The notes under the pieces are model-generated. The model did no database searches. It was not told where the DNA came from and saw only the letters and a list, made by a program, of their open reading frames with translations. The translations under genes and the position numbers were made by a program. Below, in pieces: positions 1 to 10,847 of a DNA stretch of 64,000 nt (within the stretch, counting starts at the first letter, position 1; each line of letters opens with the position of its first letter). The stretch is from Neurospora crassa OR74A (taxonomy: Eukaryota > Ascomycota > Sordariomycetes > Sordariales > Sordariaceae), in NCBI RefSeq assembly GCF_000182925.2, contig NC_026501.1:6985917-7049916 (forward strand). Direction: 5' to 3'.

Positions 1-1208
1 AGAGGGGCTTCAGTGGGTTTCGGTTGGCGCTAGCCCCTGAAAACCCGCCGAACCCCACGGGAAGCAGAAATAGAGTTCCATATCATTGGTATGTTATCTT
101 CACGTGAGAGACCCACTTTTGACGTCGGTCGTTTTCTTGACTTTCGTCCTTCTTTCTTTTCTTCACCATCATCCATCACTGTCTAAGATCCGCACGACCA
201 TTATCCGGCAGCATGTGAAGGCTTACCAAGTAATTCACTCAGCTATCAGAAAGCAAATCAACTCTTGCTATCGACGTTACTCAGGGGATGACGAAAGATG
301 GCATTTACATGGGCCATGGCAGAACAAGGACACCACCACAAACAGCCGGAGACGACCTGATTACATACAACACTTATGTTGACGGATGCAACGGTCTATA
401 TGCACAACGGTCCATACGCATAACGGCCTTCATCAACTCACCAATGTTCCCAATTACGAATTCCCAATGGCCTTTGCAGTACCAACGATCTAGTCATTCT
501 GTCGATCTTTGAGACACCATATCATGATATGAAATGACCGACCATTCATGTCAAACATCCTTCGACCAGACTGATATACTCACCAAGAGCATTATCGTCA
601 ACCACAGTGAAATCCAAGGAATCCGGTAAAGAGCTAGAGACCTTCGCCTGCAACGAGCCAACCTTTGAAGAAAGAAGCACCTGGAGTCCTGGGCAAATGC
701 TGAGATCCATACCATATTGCGAAACAAAACCTCAACCTCCCTTCGTCTCATGCATGCTCTTCATCTCGTTCTCGAGGTAGGTAACATACCCTGCTGGAAG
801 CCAAGCAGGAAGAAGCGGCGCAACGCAAATAGCCGAGTGAAGTGCCTCAGGCTCTCGCTATCATGGGGAGAAAACCTACCCGCACTCAAAGACAAGGAAC
901 TTACACGCAACTCGATGGGCAGTCACACTACATCAACAATGCACTTGACTATATTACGAGTAGAGGAATCAAGGCGCACGCAGCAAGATGTGTGAAGACG
1001 GCTGATATTTGGTCTAATGATCTAACCCAGTCCCTTAGGTTGATAAATCCTCCATGCCATGTGCTTCCTCGACAGTCCTCATCAGTTTCGGTCAAGTCAT
1101 CGTGGCGGTTGTTGTACGAGTTGTTGTATCCGCCGCGATCACATTTAAACTGCGAAGAATTGTTTGATGTTGGCGAGGCCGAGGCTGTCGTCATCAAGCG
1201 AAGGCTGG
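1..1208. other. No supported gene
   Basis: Only short overlapping open frames occur on both strands. None has a convincing start, splice pattern or recognisable domain. The stretch from about 720 to 1000 on the plus strand has mildly coding-like frames of 90-130 residues that shift against each other, so it could be a decayed exon. No family is recognisable. The right end is the 3' flank of the minus-strand gene that follows. Confidence 0.4.
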
Positions 1209-1886
1209 TTAAGCAGGCGACTTGGGCGTAGGTGGAATATCCGATGGGTCTGTGTAAATGACCATGACCTTAGCCTTCGAGCGTCCATGAACCTCTGCTG
1301 CTTGGACCTCGGTGCGGAAAGTCTTCACGCCACCCACGGTGACATAGCTTTCCTTGCGCGCTTCTTCGCTGGTGTGCGCTTAGAGCTTGCTACAGCAAAC
1401 GACCAAGGTTAGCGACATGACACGAGGCAGGCAGTATATCACTTTGTGTTCAGCAAATGTTCAGATGGATTGGCCACGTACCTACTACCCAGCGGAACGA
1501 TGGGCAAGATCCTGCCGTTGGCGCGAAACGGAGTATCGGGGTCGATGCCGGCCTGCCGACACCATGTCTGGAATGCATGGTCAAAGGTGTGGAGGTATTC
1601 ATATCCGGTACTGTGAGATTGATGATTAGCAGCACGAAGACGAGATAGCTTCAGATATTACCTAGGGTCGAGTTAGGTGTTGGCATGAATCATGTCGACT
1701 TACCCCCAGTGTCCCATGGCCAGATGGTTAAGGTCCCAAAAGACCGAGCGAAGGGTCCTACAAGCAAGAAAACAATGTGAGCGGGGACAAAGTGCTTGGG
1801 TCATTTGAGAATTGAGTTTTAAGGTGATGTGGGCTGACTTACGGCTCGCTGACCGGGTGAGGGTTGCCAGGGGGACGGATCGGCAT
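1209..1886 (-). CDS. Small protein with alternative C-termini, one a peroxisomal SKL
   Basis: Function unknown; no family recognised. Four coding exons read on the minus strand: 1886-1843, 1757-1704, 1610-1482 and a last exon with two possible starts. The ATG at 1886 is in a good fungal context (CACAATG) and begins MPIRPPGNPHPVSEP. Donors are GTAAGT, GTAAGT and GTACGT. For the last intron the first acceptor (TAG, exon from 1389) adds Ser-Lys-Leu and a TAA at 1382-1380, giving 78 residues with a canonical PTS1. A second acceptor 21 nt on (CAG, exon from 1368) skips that stop and keeps the frame to a TAA at 1211-1209, giving 128 residues with a charged tail. One branch point (GCTAAC) lies upstream of both. 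Seen: frames and splice signals. Inferred: dual targeting. The two inner exons are rich in Trp, His and Tyr, as in a folded domain. Confidence 0.6.
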
Positions 1887-3225
1887 TGTGGTTTGGTTGC
1901 GGCGGTAGAAAGCGACAACGCTTGCTTGTAAGTGTGATGTAGGTGGGAAAGAGAGGAAAAGAAATACGTGGATGGAGGGTGAGAAGGGGAAAATTCATAC
2001 CAAGCCGCAGGGTGGGGGGCACTGGCAAGAACTTGAAGAAGGGCCGGCAGTAAACTTGGACAGCCGGTGACAGCCACAGGCCCACGGTAATTGAAACCAC
2101 AAGAAGGGGTGAGGAATTGAAGGAAGGCTACCGTCAGGCAGCAGGTACGGGTACGATTCAGAGATACCAAATTCAAACGGTAGAGGTAAGTATCTCTACG
2201 GTACTTACCTAGAGGTATGTACCCTACCTATGTTACCCCATCATTTATCGCCCTAGGCACAATTACACTCGCTCGAGCCTGAGCAACGCAAGATACCTCG
2301 GCCGAGGGTTGTCATATCCAGCGCCTACACCAGGTCTTTATTGACACACAAAACGCATCAACAGACAGGCAATATGCCTTGGACTACGGTTCATAGCACC
2401 TTGATCGGATGAAATTCCGAGCCATAAGACGTATGATTCAGTAGCTGCTTCTGATGACAGGCAGATGGCATGGCGGCTATGTGGCGAGCAAACGGAGCGG
2501 ACGAGTTCGTCTTCTTGTTACAAGCACGCAGTAGCTCAAGCCCCTGTATGTGACATGACAGCTAGGTGTAGATCTGCACTTCAAGCAGGAAGGAGCCTTA
2601 ACCTCTCAAGTTGTGGTCTCTTTCATGTGGATCTCGCAAGATCATACATCCCTTTGAGCGATTAAGAGCATTGAGAGTCGCAAACGAATATCTTGGCTCA
2701 GGACTCGCATAGTTCAGACAATGGGTTACATGTATTGACCTGTTGAGCTTGCATCTACCGTGCGATATCCAATCACCAGACGGTAATCCATCTTAATATA
2801 CATGGGTTAAAATAGAGTGGAGTGTTCTTTGGATGTTTCGGCTCGAGAATAGCAATACTGTACTGCATACATTGTTTGTCATTACTTGGCAAGAGTTCCT
2901 TGTACGTTAATCCAGAGCTTGAGCTAGCAATGCTCTCTCCAAAGCGCCCCCCTATCTCAACTCACGCGTTTCATACTTCGGACGAGGACGGGGTTTTAGG
3001 CCGCAATAATCTGCGTTCTATCTGCCGCGGGGTACTTCTAATAACCTTCCATGTCACATTAGTGCCTTTTTCACTTCTTTTCTCTTTTCAAGAGCCAAGC
3101 TCGGTTTCCTTCAAGCCCACTCTCACCTTGACCATACCTTACACTTCTTCTTCCCCCTTCCATCTTCATCATCTTCTTCCTCGTCTTCGTCAGTGATCAA
3201 CAACGACCAAACAAGGGAAAGCACG
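1887..3225. other. Divergent promoter and leader region
   Basis: This separates the minus-strand small gene from the plus-strand coiled-coil gene. It contains TAGGTA/TACCTA runs near 2170-2230 and a pyrimidine-rich stretch at about 3060-3190 that looks like the leader of the coiled-coil gene. Open frames here (for example 2822-3196) lack domain signals and are taken as chance. Confidence 0.4.
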
Positions 3226-4661
3226 ATGTCAGACGAGACACCCTCTCCCCCTCTTCCCCCTCCGCCATATTCGGCGGTACAGCAACCGCAAATGTCGCCG
3301 CATACCCATGGGCCCTCGAGGGTGTACGTGCCGAACCTAATGGGAATTCTCCGACACGTTCATTTACTTCACCCGGATGTGTCAAGAGTTGAGCTTCAGC
3401 TAGAAATGGAGTCCATGAAGAGATGGTGGGCGAGGTCGATTGCGCCTGCACGTGTCCAGTGCTTTGGTGCAATTCACCCGACTTACGCGAACGACTTTCA
3501 AGACTTCTTTGCGGATTGCCAGATTTGGCATAAGTACAGTAAGTGGCTCCATGTCCGTAAACAGACACCAAGGAAACACAACAGAGGTTTGAATAGTTGC
3601 TGATAGCTCATCTGACATTATTCTCAGTTTGCCCTGACGCTTCGGGCCACACTACTGAGCAGCTTAGGCACCGTTTGACTGCCTCTGAGAACGAAAATCG
3701 GCACCTCTCAAGGAAAATCGACAGGTTGCACGAGGAAATCGAGGAGCACGAACAGGCCTTGGCTGAGAAAAATGCGATTGCGACCGCATACAACCAAGTC
3801 ATCAGTGGACTGAAGGAAGAGGTCAAGCAAGCCGAGATTGCCAAGGAAGTCACGGAGCAGACGATGGCGAGCAAGGTCGCGGCTTTGGAAGCCAAGCTCA
3901 GGCAGGTTACGGAGGAAAGTACCGCCCAGCTGAAGGCGGAAATTGCGCATCAACAGGTCCTAGCAGCTGAACTGAAGAAGTTCAAAGACGACAGTGCTGC
4001 GGAGAAAGTCAAACTCTCCAACAAGATCACAAACCTAGAGGCCCAGAACGAGCAACTGCTCAACAAGAAAGTCAAAGACCAGGGGCAGGGGCAGGTCACA
4101 ACCCCGATGCTCAGGTTTGCATCAATCGACGAGACCCTCGCCAAAGTCGAGGCACAACAACGCACGCGAGTGCACAAGATCGGCAAGGAGATAGAAGAGA
4201 TCGAGGTTCACGATGAGGGCGAGACCGGCGACGAAGAAAGCTCTGGATCCGACAAGATGACATATGCCGAGCTCGAGCTCGAGTGCCGCCGGCTGAGCGA
4301 CCTCGTCGATCGTCGCAACTTGGAGACGGGTCAGCTCCACGTCAGAACCCAGAACCTTGAGCGTCGTACCAGAGAAGTCGAGGAGAAGGGTCGCGCGCTG
4401 GAAGCCAAGGAAGAGGGCACGAAGAAGGGCCTCGCCGCCATACTTACCAAGTCCAAGCAAGTGAGTCGCGTGGGAAAAGTGGTTCGTGAGCTGGTAAAGG
4501 AGGGCAGTGTTCCGGCGGCAAGCGATCTGCTTGCAAGCATGTTGGGGGATCTGAAGCAGGTTGTAAAGAAATTTGAGGAGGACGTGGGTCAGGGCGGCCA
4601 GGGGTTCAACGTGGGAGTGGGAGCTGATGAATGGTTGTGGGAAGATCCTTACAATGTCTGA
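3226..4661 (+). CDS. Coiled-coil protein with a short N-terminal domain
   Basis: Not recognised as a named family. Two exons, 3226-3538 and 3628-4661, join across an 89-nt intron (GTAAGT ... CTCAG), giving 448 residues. The start chosen is the ATG at 3226 (MSDETPSPP), because the frame upstream has only a GTG. After a Pro-rich segment, residues about 35-105 form a compact Trp/Phe/His-rich region. Residues about 115-265 and 300-360 are heptad-rich, highly charged coiled coil (runs of E, K, Q, L). The C-terminal about 80 residues return to mixed sequence and end in a Trp-Leu-Trp-Glu stretch. A cytoskeletal, tether or scaffold role is possible but is inference. The gene converges on another coiled-coil gene 269 bp downstream. 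Confidence 0.7.
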
Positions 4662-4930
4662 GCGGAGTACTTCTTGTCTGCCTCTTCTATACCTTTACAT
4701 CTAGTCGTACTAGTTGAGGCCTTTGGTCTTTGCTGATAGATCTTTTGACAGGTGTTGGAAGCGTTTTCTAGCTCAAAGCATGCTGAATTCAGACCCATTA
4801 AAGTGTTTTCGCTATAGGAAACTACATAGGTGGTAGAAGTATATTATTACAGTAATAGCCGGACTTTTTATAAGACTGAAACTCCCTCATTCTACCGCAT
4901 CAAGGCCTCCAGTAGTAACCCTATAGTCCC

Positions 4931-7204
4931 TCAATTTGTAGAGGTAGTTAAGCACGCTAACCGGCCTATAACTTCCTTGACGGCAATATCCAGCTCGGAA
5001 ACGTTATACAAAAGCATCGGAACTGCTAATAACACGCCTGCCCCTGCATTCGATTGCCCTTCAAAGCTGAACCGGATAACCCTACAAGTCATACTCACTG
5101 CCTGCGCCTTTCTGCTCAAGCCATTGTTGACAGCGTCTCGAAGAGCTGCCAATTCCCCCGTTGCGTCGAGTCTTGTAGGTATTACCGCCAGGTCATTCTC
5201 GTTGGTTTCCGTAAGAGCGTATTGACGGCATTCCTCCTTGAGCGCAGCAATCTTTTGTGATAACTCGTCCACCAGTTTTACGGACGCGCGGCTTCGGTTA
5301 TCTAATTCCACAGCTATTTCCAGTTGACCTTCAATGGTGGTAATACGCTTCTGGTGACCGAGGCATTCCTGTTCAAGTCTGGTGACCTCCTTGCTGTAGC
5401 GGCGATGTTTTTCTTCGAGATTGTTGACCTGCACTTGGTAACGGTCGCATTCCGCCTTGAGCTTCGCACATTGGTCGATCGCTTGTGCTTTTGCGGCAGC
5501 AGTTTGAATCTGTTCCCTGCGGAGATGGTTATTTTGTTGTTGCAGTTCCCTCACTCGCATGGATGCTTGCTCCAGTTCGGCAGTACGATATTTTTTGGCG
5601 CTTGTTGCTAAGCTCAACAGTCCTTTGAGAGTGGAGATCTCTTTTTCGATAGGTTTTTGCGCTTCTTCAAGTTCGTTGATTCTTGCACCGGCATTCTGTA
5701 GTTTGACGTTGACCTCATTGACTTCCTCGGTCTTGATAGCCAGCTGTCTCTCAGTTGTTGCTAGCTGGTCCCGGCTTCGTTCCCCTGAGGTAATAGCTGC
5801 CTCTAGTTGGCATTCAATGGTGGCAGCTTGGTTCTGGTATTCGAGAAATTTCTGTTCAAACTTAGCGGCCTTTTCCTTGTCGATCTGGCATTCCTTCTTG
5901 AGCTCAAAAATTTTGTCGGATGCATTCTTCTTGTCAGCAGTCATCGTTTCCCTCAGGCGGCTACACTCTTCCTCGAGCTCTGTCTTTCGTTTTGTCACTT
6001 GCTTCAAGGTGACGGTAAAAGCCGCTGCTTCCTCATCTAGCCGGGTTTCACAAGTTGATAACTGCTTCTCCAACGCTTTGCACCTTTCTTCAAGTTCCGT
6101 AACTCTCTTGGTGGCATTTTTCTCTTTGACTTCGGCCTCTAGAGCTTTCTTGGCCTGGGTGGCTAACTGTTCTTGAGCAGTGGCCACCTGTTCTTTCAGC
6201 TTTCCACGTTCTTCCTCGATTCTGGCAACCGTCCGAGTTGAGGAATCTCTCTGGGCATTAAGGGCTTCTTCGACTTTTGCGGCCGACTCGCTCTGTATCG
6301 CAATGATCTGTTTCTTCAACCGACCACACTCCTTTGACATCTCGCTGACTTTGTTGGTTGCGGCCTGTTGCTCATAATTGCGTTCGTTTTGGACGACAGT
6401 TAGCTGTTCCTTTAGCTGTTTGCATTCCCTTTCGAGGTCTTTGAGTTTGTTGCTAGCAGCTTCTCTGTCCGAGTCGGCAATGCGGGCTTCCTCAGCTTTT
6501 GTCTTTAGTTCGTGTTTAGCGATGTTCAGTTGGTTCTCCGACTGTTCGTGCTTTTCTTGCAGTACCTTCATCTTTTCAAGCTGCTCATGATAGCAATCTT
6601 TCCACCTCTTACATTTGTTCAATGCATCATGGTGACTGTTCTCTGTTTGCTTGTTTTCTTCTCTCAAGAAATCGTACTCGGCCTCCAGCTTTGCAACCCT
6701 CTCCGTTGCGGCTTGTCGCTCAGTAGCCCAATTTTTCTCAACCTCTATTAGCTGTATCTTCAGATTGTTGCACTCCCGCTCCAGCTCATTAGTTCTGTGA
6801 GCTTCAGCTTGCTGCTTTTGAGGAGCGTGCATGTGGTCCTCTGACTGGTCTCGACGATTTATCGGCTTAAACCCCTCAACTCTGATTGTTGCACATCCTT
6901 GCTGTTTGAGATGGCGCTCCTTTGCTCCTGCGACTTCCTTTTTTTGACAAGTGGCTAGCCTTTTGTATTCATAAGCTTTAGTCGCGCTCTTTGCCAACGA
7001 ATCTTTCTGCCTATCGATGTACTGTGTCCTCTTAGAGAGTTCACTCAATAACTCCTGAATCTTAGCTTCCAGTCGTTGGTTCTCTGCAATTAGGGAGGAG
7101 TAAGCCTGGCTTGTAGTCGGTTCTGCTTGAAGACGACCATGATTCGCTTCAAGCTTACCGGGCTGCCTGTCCTGGGACGCTGATCCGTCGTTTATAGTAG
7201 ACAT
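4931..7204 (-). CDS. Long coiled-coil protein
   Basis: A single open frame of 757 residues starting at the ATG at 7204 (MSTINDG). From about residue 40 to about 670 it is almost unbroken alpha-helical coiled coil with repeated leucine heptads separated by E/K/Q-rich residues. Recurrent blocks of the type ELE+EC..LK+QL suggest internal duplication of a roughly 40-50-residue unit. The last 80 residues are hydrophobic and non-coiled. Resemblance to myosin-tail, SMC or golgin proteins is generic to coiled coils, and no motor or ATPase motif is present. An intron could exist near the 3' end (GTGAGT at about 5093), but no acceptor gives a better frame, so the intronless model is kept. It lies tail to tail with the previous gene. 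Confidence 0.65.
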   Translation of the reverse strand: MSTINDGSASQDRQPGKLEANHGRLQAEPTTSQAYSSLIAENQRLEAKIQELLSELSKRTQYIDRQKDSLAKSATKAYEYKRLATCQKKEVAGAKERHLKQQGCATIRVEGFKPINRRDQSEDHMHAPQKQQAEAHRTNELERECNNLKIQLIEVEKNWATERQAATERVAKLEAEYDFLREENKQTENSHHDALNKCKRWKDCYHEQLEKMKVLQEKHEQSENQLNIAKHELKTKAEEARIADSDREAASNKLKDLERECKQLKEQLTVVQNERNYEQQAATNKVSEMSKECGRLKKQIIAIQSESAAKVEEALNAQRDSSTRTVARIEEERGKLKEQVATAQEQLATQAKKALEAEVKEKNATKRVTELEERCKALEKQLSTCETRLDEEAAAFTVTLKQVTKRKTELEEECSRLRETMTADKKNASDKIFELKKECQIDKEKAAKFEQKFLEYQNQAATIECQLEAAITSGERSRDQLATTERQLAIKTEEVNEVNVKLQNAGARINELEEAQKPIEKEISTLKGLLSLATSAKKYRTAELEQASMRVRELQQQNNHLRREQIQTAAAKAQAIDQCAKLKAECDRYQVQVNNLEEKHRRYSKEVTRLEQECLGHQKRITTIEGQLEIAVELDNRSRASVKLVDELSQKIAALKEECRQYALTETNENDLAVIPTRLDATGELAALRDAVNNGLSRKAQAVSMTCRVIRFSFEGQSNAGAGVLLAVPMLLYNVSELDIAVKEVIGRLACLTTSTN

Positions 7205-9093
7205 GACCTCGCTGTTATGGGGCTGCGTGATCGTTGGACAGCCTTTTCATCGATGTATTCGGTCTCTTTCCTATTACGGCCCGTCTTATTGAGGTTTTGT
7301 AGCCCCTGACAACGAGTGAATCTTTGCGAGAGGTTAAAGGTAACGTTTCACCGACCTGATACGGGTTGTTATGCTTCCACTTGGGGGTATACCGATGGAG
7401 TCGTCTGCTCTGAGTCCTGAGAAGTGTATTTTGTAGTCCACTGTTGGCGATGGTGACTGGAGATAGTGTTTCCTGGTAGAGATAAGGCACTAGTTCTGTT
7501 GACATCGAGAAGCTGATAGGTAGGACTAGGCCCCACATTTTGGGTAGAGGTTCTGGCTGTGCTTTGCAATACAAAGGTGAGAATGTTAGCAATTGGAGCT
7601 ATAAGAAAGGGATTACTCAGCTGGGCGATTGTAAGTGTCAAATACCCTACCTTATTGAAGCTATAAAAGTAGTTGTTCTGCAGGACTGGTCGAGTTATGG
7701 GATTTGTCGGCTAATCGTAGAAATTGGAGGAATTACTGATACAAAGGGATGACCCATACACTGTAGAACATCCTGCGCATCGTCAAAACTAGAAGAAAAC
7801 CGCTAGGTGGAAGAACAAGCTAATGAAAACACAGTGGTGGAAAGTCACAGGTTCCCAGAATGAACAAGCGTCACATGAGAAGTACAGTGAAGGTTCGCGA
7901 GACGTCACTCGCCTTGCATGCTAGGGGCTCTTTGATGCCAGATAAGTAGTACATTACTGGGTAGTACAAGAAGACGAAGAGAAAGAGCGTTTTCTTGCCC
8001 CTGGCGTCAGGCATTTTTGGCGGCAGGCACTTCTCCGTGCGACTTTCACCTCTTCTTGACCGTTCGAGCAATTTTGGGTGTGCAAATCGCTTGAAGGTTC
8101 AAGTGTTAGATAATGCCTGTCGACTCTCAACTTCTAGAGTCAAGTTCCATTGTCGCTGCTTCACGAGAGGTACTGAATGGAAGGAGATGAAGAAAAGAAG
8201 GAACGGAGGGTGCGTGTGAAGAAGAGCGGCGGGAATTGCTTCTTTGTAGTTGCAGAAATTCAGTTACTTCTAACGCAGGCACCAGACAACAAGGGTTCTT
8301 TCCTTTGCGAAGCTGAGGGATAACATGTAGCAGGTACTCACTATTTGTCGTTCGGTCTGGTCATCTGGTACTGCCTCAGACCTTCGTTGCAGATGGAGCC
8401 ACCCACCCATAAGGGGAAAAGATGCAAGCGTGAACCTGAGATGAGTTGCGACAATTTGATTTTGTCTTCAAGACAGTAAAAGTTCGTCAGGTGGCATGAT
8501 ACCTGCGTCCTTGATGAGTGGAAGTTGACATATTCCTGAAGACAATGTCCATGACGAGGATGTCCAGAAAGTGTCAAATGTGATGATGTAGCCAATGGGT
8601 AGAGGTACCTAGAGGTATGAGAAGGTTAAAACAGGTTGGTACTTGATAACACAGGCACCCAGGCAGCGGCGTATCGCCAGCCGTAATACGCTGTATACGG
8701 GTAGAGAGTCCTTAAGAACGAGCACTTGTCAACCCCCATTCATCCGATTGCCCTCCTTCTGCTGTCACTCCCTTCGTCATTGCTTTACAGCTGGCGGAAA
8801 GCCCTACCCCAGCCACAGCTCTGGGTTGACCCAGAAACCTCCACCACAAGCAAGAATTATCTTCCCTCACTTCCTTCCCCTCCTTCACCCGCCAAGAAGC
8901 AACACCTCTCACCCCATGGTCGCCTTTTCTTGATCCTCGCTTCTTGATCATCAAAACAGCCCGCGACTTTGTTACAGTTCTCCCTTTCAGTACGACCTTC
9001 CTCCAAGGTCACCAGATAAAGCTGAAACGATTTGCGACCGCGCGTTTGGTTCATACACCCCCCATCAAGGGCCCGGATTTCGGGGCGCGGCGT
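7205..9093. other. Intergenic, no supported gene
   Basis: Left part: 5' flank of the minus-strand coiled-coil gene, with a 125-residue open frame (7215-7592) lacking domain features. Middle: nothing recognisable. Right part, from about 8640: C- and CT-rich sequence probably in the promoter and leader of the gene starting at 9393; open frames at 8643-8933 and 8944-9249 look like leader, not protein. Confidence 0.4.
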
Positions 9094-9345
9094 CATCGAA
9101 GATTTCAAGGTATGAAGACGTCAACATCCAACACACCTTCCGTTCACGAAGTTCACAACACTCACTTCCCAAAGCTGCTCTCATTGGGCCCAGCTAGACT
9201 CAGCTTCAGAAGGAGCGCCATCGAAGATTTCAAGGTACGAAGAAGTTGACAACCAACACACCTTCTGTTCATGAAGTTATGTTCCTAACAGTCCCTTCAC
9301 AAAAGCGCTCTCATCGGGCGCGCCTGTAGCTCAAGCTCAACTTCA
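9094..9345 (+). repeat. Tandem duplication of about 125 bp in the leader
   Basis: Two diverged direct copies: one starts at 9094 (CATCGAAGATTTCAAGGTAT) and one at 9219 (CATCGAAGATTTCAAGGTAC). Both contain the blocks CAACACACCTTC, GTTCA.GAAGTT and GCTCTCAT.GGGC at matching offsets. Each copy carries an AAGGTA splice-donor-like site near its start and ends near a TTCAG acceptor-like site, so the copies could hold alternative leader introns. The repeat ends about 50 bp before the ATG at 9393. Confidence 0.75.
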
Positions 9346-9392
9346 GGACAAAAACTTCCCTTCTTCGTGACGAAGAGGAGACACAGACCAAG

Positions 9393-10503
9393 ATGGAGGT
9401 CAAGAAGGATGGCGTTTTCGTGTGCGTGACTACCTCGAGCCAGGAGATTCGCAAGCACTTGCGTGACATCGCCAAGATCAAGCTCAAGAGAACGCAAGAG
9501 AAAACTGAGGAGGTCCTGAGGGAGAAGGGCATCTACGAGGGACCAGGAAAGATTGTGGAGGACGTGTACAAGGAGATCATTGCTGGCAGTAGCAACTACC
9601 CCATTTACCAGCAAGCTGAGCTATTGCTTGAAGCCAGCCGCATCGGCGTCTGGGAGGCGCAAAGTAAGTCCGACCTGAGATCGAATCAAGGCAAGCGCTT
9701 CACAGAAGTCCCTTCAGTTGTGCCTGACCATTTTTGACTTTATAGTGGCCAACCCTCATTACGTTTCCCAGGAAGCCGCCAAGCTCTGGCCCCGCTGGGG
9801 TAACGTATCTCCGTACCTGCGCTTCATCGAACTCCGAGAGCGCCTGGCCAAGGAGGGCTCCCGGCCTATCAACCATGGCCAGCCCCTGGATATCGAGAAG
9901 CTTTCGACAAACCAGCTGTCGAACCTCCAAGAGGGATGTAAGCGGTGGATGGAGTCTTACAAGGAGAACGGCAAGAGTCACAGTTTGGAGATGAAGCGGC
10001 TGTTTGACCGTGCCAAAGAGCTAGCGAAGGAAGCTCACGACATGCGCACCACCATCAAGTACTTTTCACGCATGAAACTGGATTTCATGGTTGACAAACA
10101 CTTTATGATGGAGATAGTGGTCACGCACTTCCGTTCCTTCAAGGAGAAGGTGGCCACAATGGAGTGGTGCCTGGAACGGTGCGAGTTTGAGGAACGCGTG
10201 CGGGCGCATGGAGAGCAGAAGAAGAAGAATAACCCTGAGTGTACGCAGGAACTTGGGGATTTCATGGAGCAGTTGAAGTGGACAGGTGAGGATATATACT
10301 TGAAGGAGTTCTCAGAAGAGAATGTCCCGGGGAAGAAGTTGGATGATGAATTGCCCTGGAGTGGCGCGTTGGGGTCGTGGATGGAGGAGGAGGCTAGTCA
10401 TGCGTTTGGCGAGGATGACGGCAAAATCTCTCTTCATGAGAGTGATTTGACGACGGAGAAGGAGGAGGACGATGGTGGCAAGGAGGAGGAGACGATGAAG
10501 TAG
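9393..10503 (+). CDS. Conserved-looking protein of unknown function
   Basis: Two exons, 9393-9663 and 9746-10503, separated by an 82-nt intron (GTAAGT ... TATAG), giving 342 residues that start MEVKKDGVF. The N-terminal exon has an amphipathic basic helix (residues about 20-45). The second exon begins with a Pro/Trp/Tyr-rich segment (PHYVSQEAAKLWPRWG), followed by long charged helices. The last 70 residues are strongly acidic (D/E/K runs). No signal peptide or membrane segment is seen. The product is probably intracellular; no family is recognised. The stop is TAG at 10501-10503, and the same frame stays open with similar acidic, Lys-rich composition for about 70 more codons, so the natural C-terminus may be longer. 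Confidence 0.65.
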
Positions 10504-10847
10504 GAGTCCGCTGCCAGCACTGAGGCTCCTAAGAAAGAGGTTCAGGAAAAGACTGAGCGCAGTGAAGCAGCTTCACCTCATGAGAATATCGGATCTCCCA
10601 AGAAGGAAGAATGGGTTAGCGTACTATTGACAATCGGCTTATCGTCGAAGTCAACACGCTTGTGCGCCCTGATTGTTCTTAGATATTTTAAAAACGCCGC
10701 ATCACCCAGATAGCCAAGGAAACAGAAGTAAAGAACGAGATAAGGAAGAAGTAGTGAAAGAGAGAGAATAATGGCTAACAAGATTCGCTGTGTCTAATCG
10801 TGGGGTGTCCTGTAAGGTAAGAAGTGCCGTAGTTGTCTTCATGACAT
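10504..10847 (+). other. Open frame continuing past the TAG; 3' flank
   Basis: Immediately after the TAG at 10501 the same frame reads ESAASTEAPKKEVQEK and on to about SPKKEEW, before composition becomes non-coding and a TAG closes the frame near 10710. The first 36 codons match the acidic, Lys/Ser/Glu-rich style of the preceding tail. This suggests a nonsense change, stop read-through or an unrecognised splice. The remainder up to 10847 is the shared 3' region with the converging dehydratase-like gene. Confidence 0.45.

Noticed and set aside
5020-5100. Possible intron (GTGAGT near 5093) at the end of the long coiled-coil gene
   Set aside because: Available acceptors give a shorter, less protein-like tail than the unspliced frame.
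8643-9249. Two plus-strand frames before the gene at 9393
   Set aside because: They lie in pyrimidine-rich leader sequence and across the tandem repeat; no codon or domain signal.
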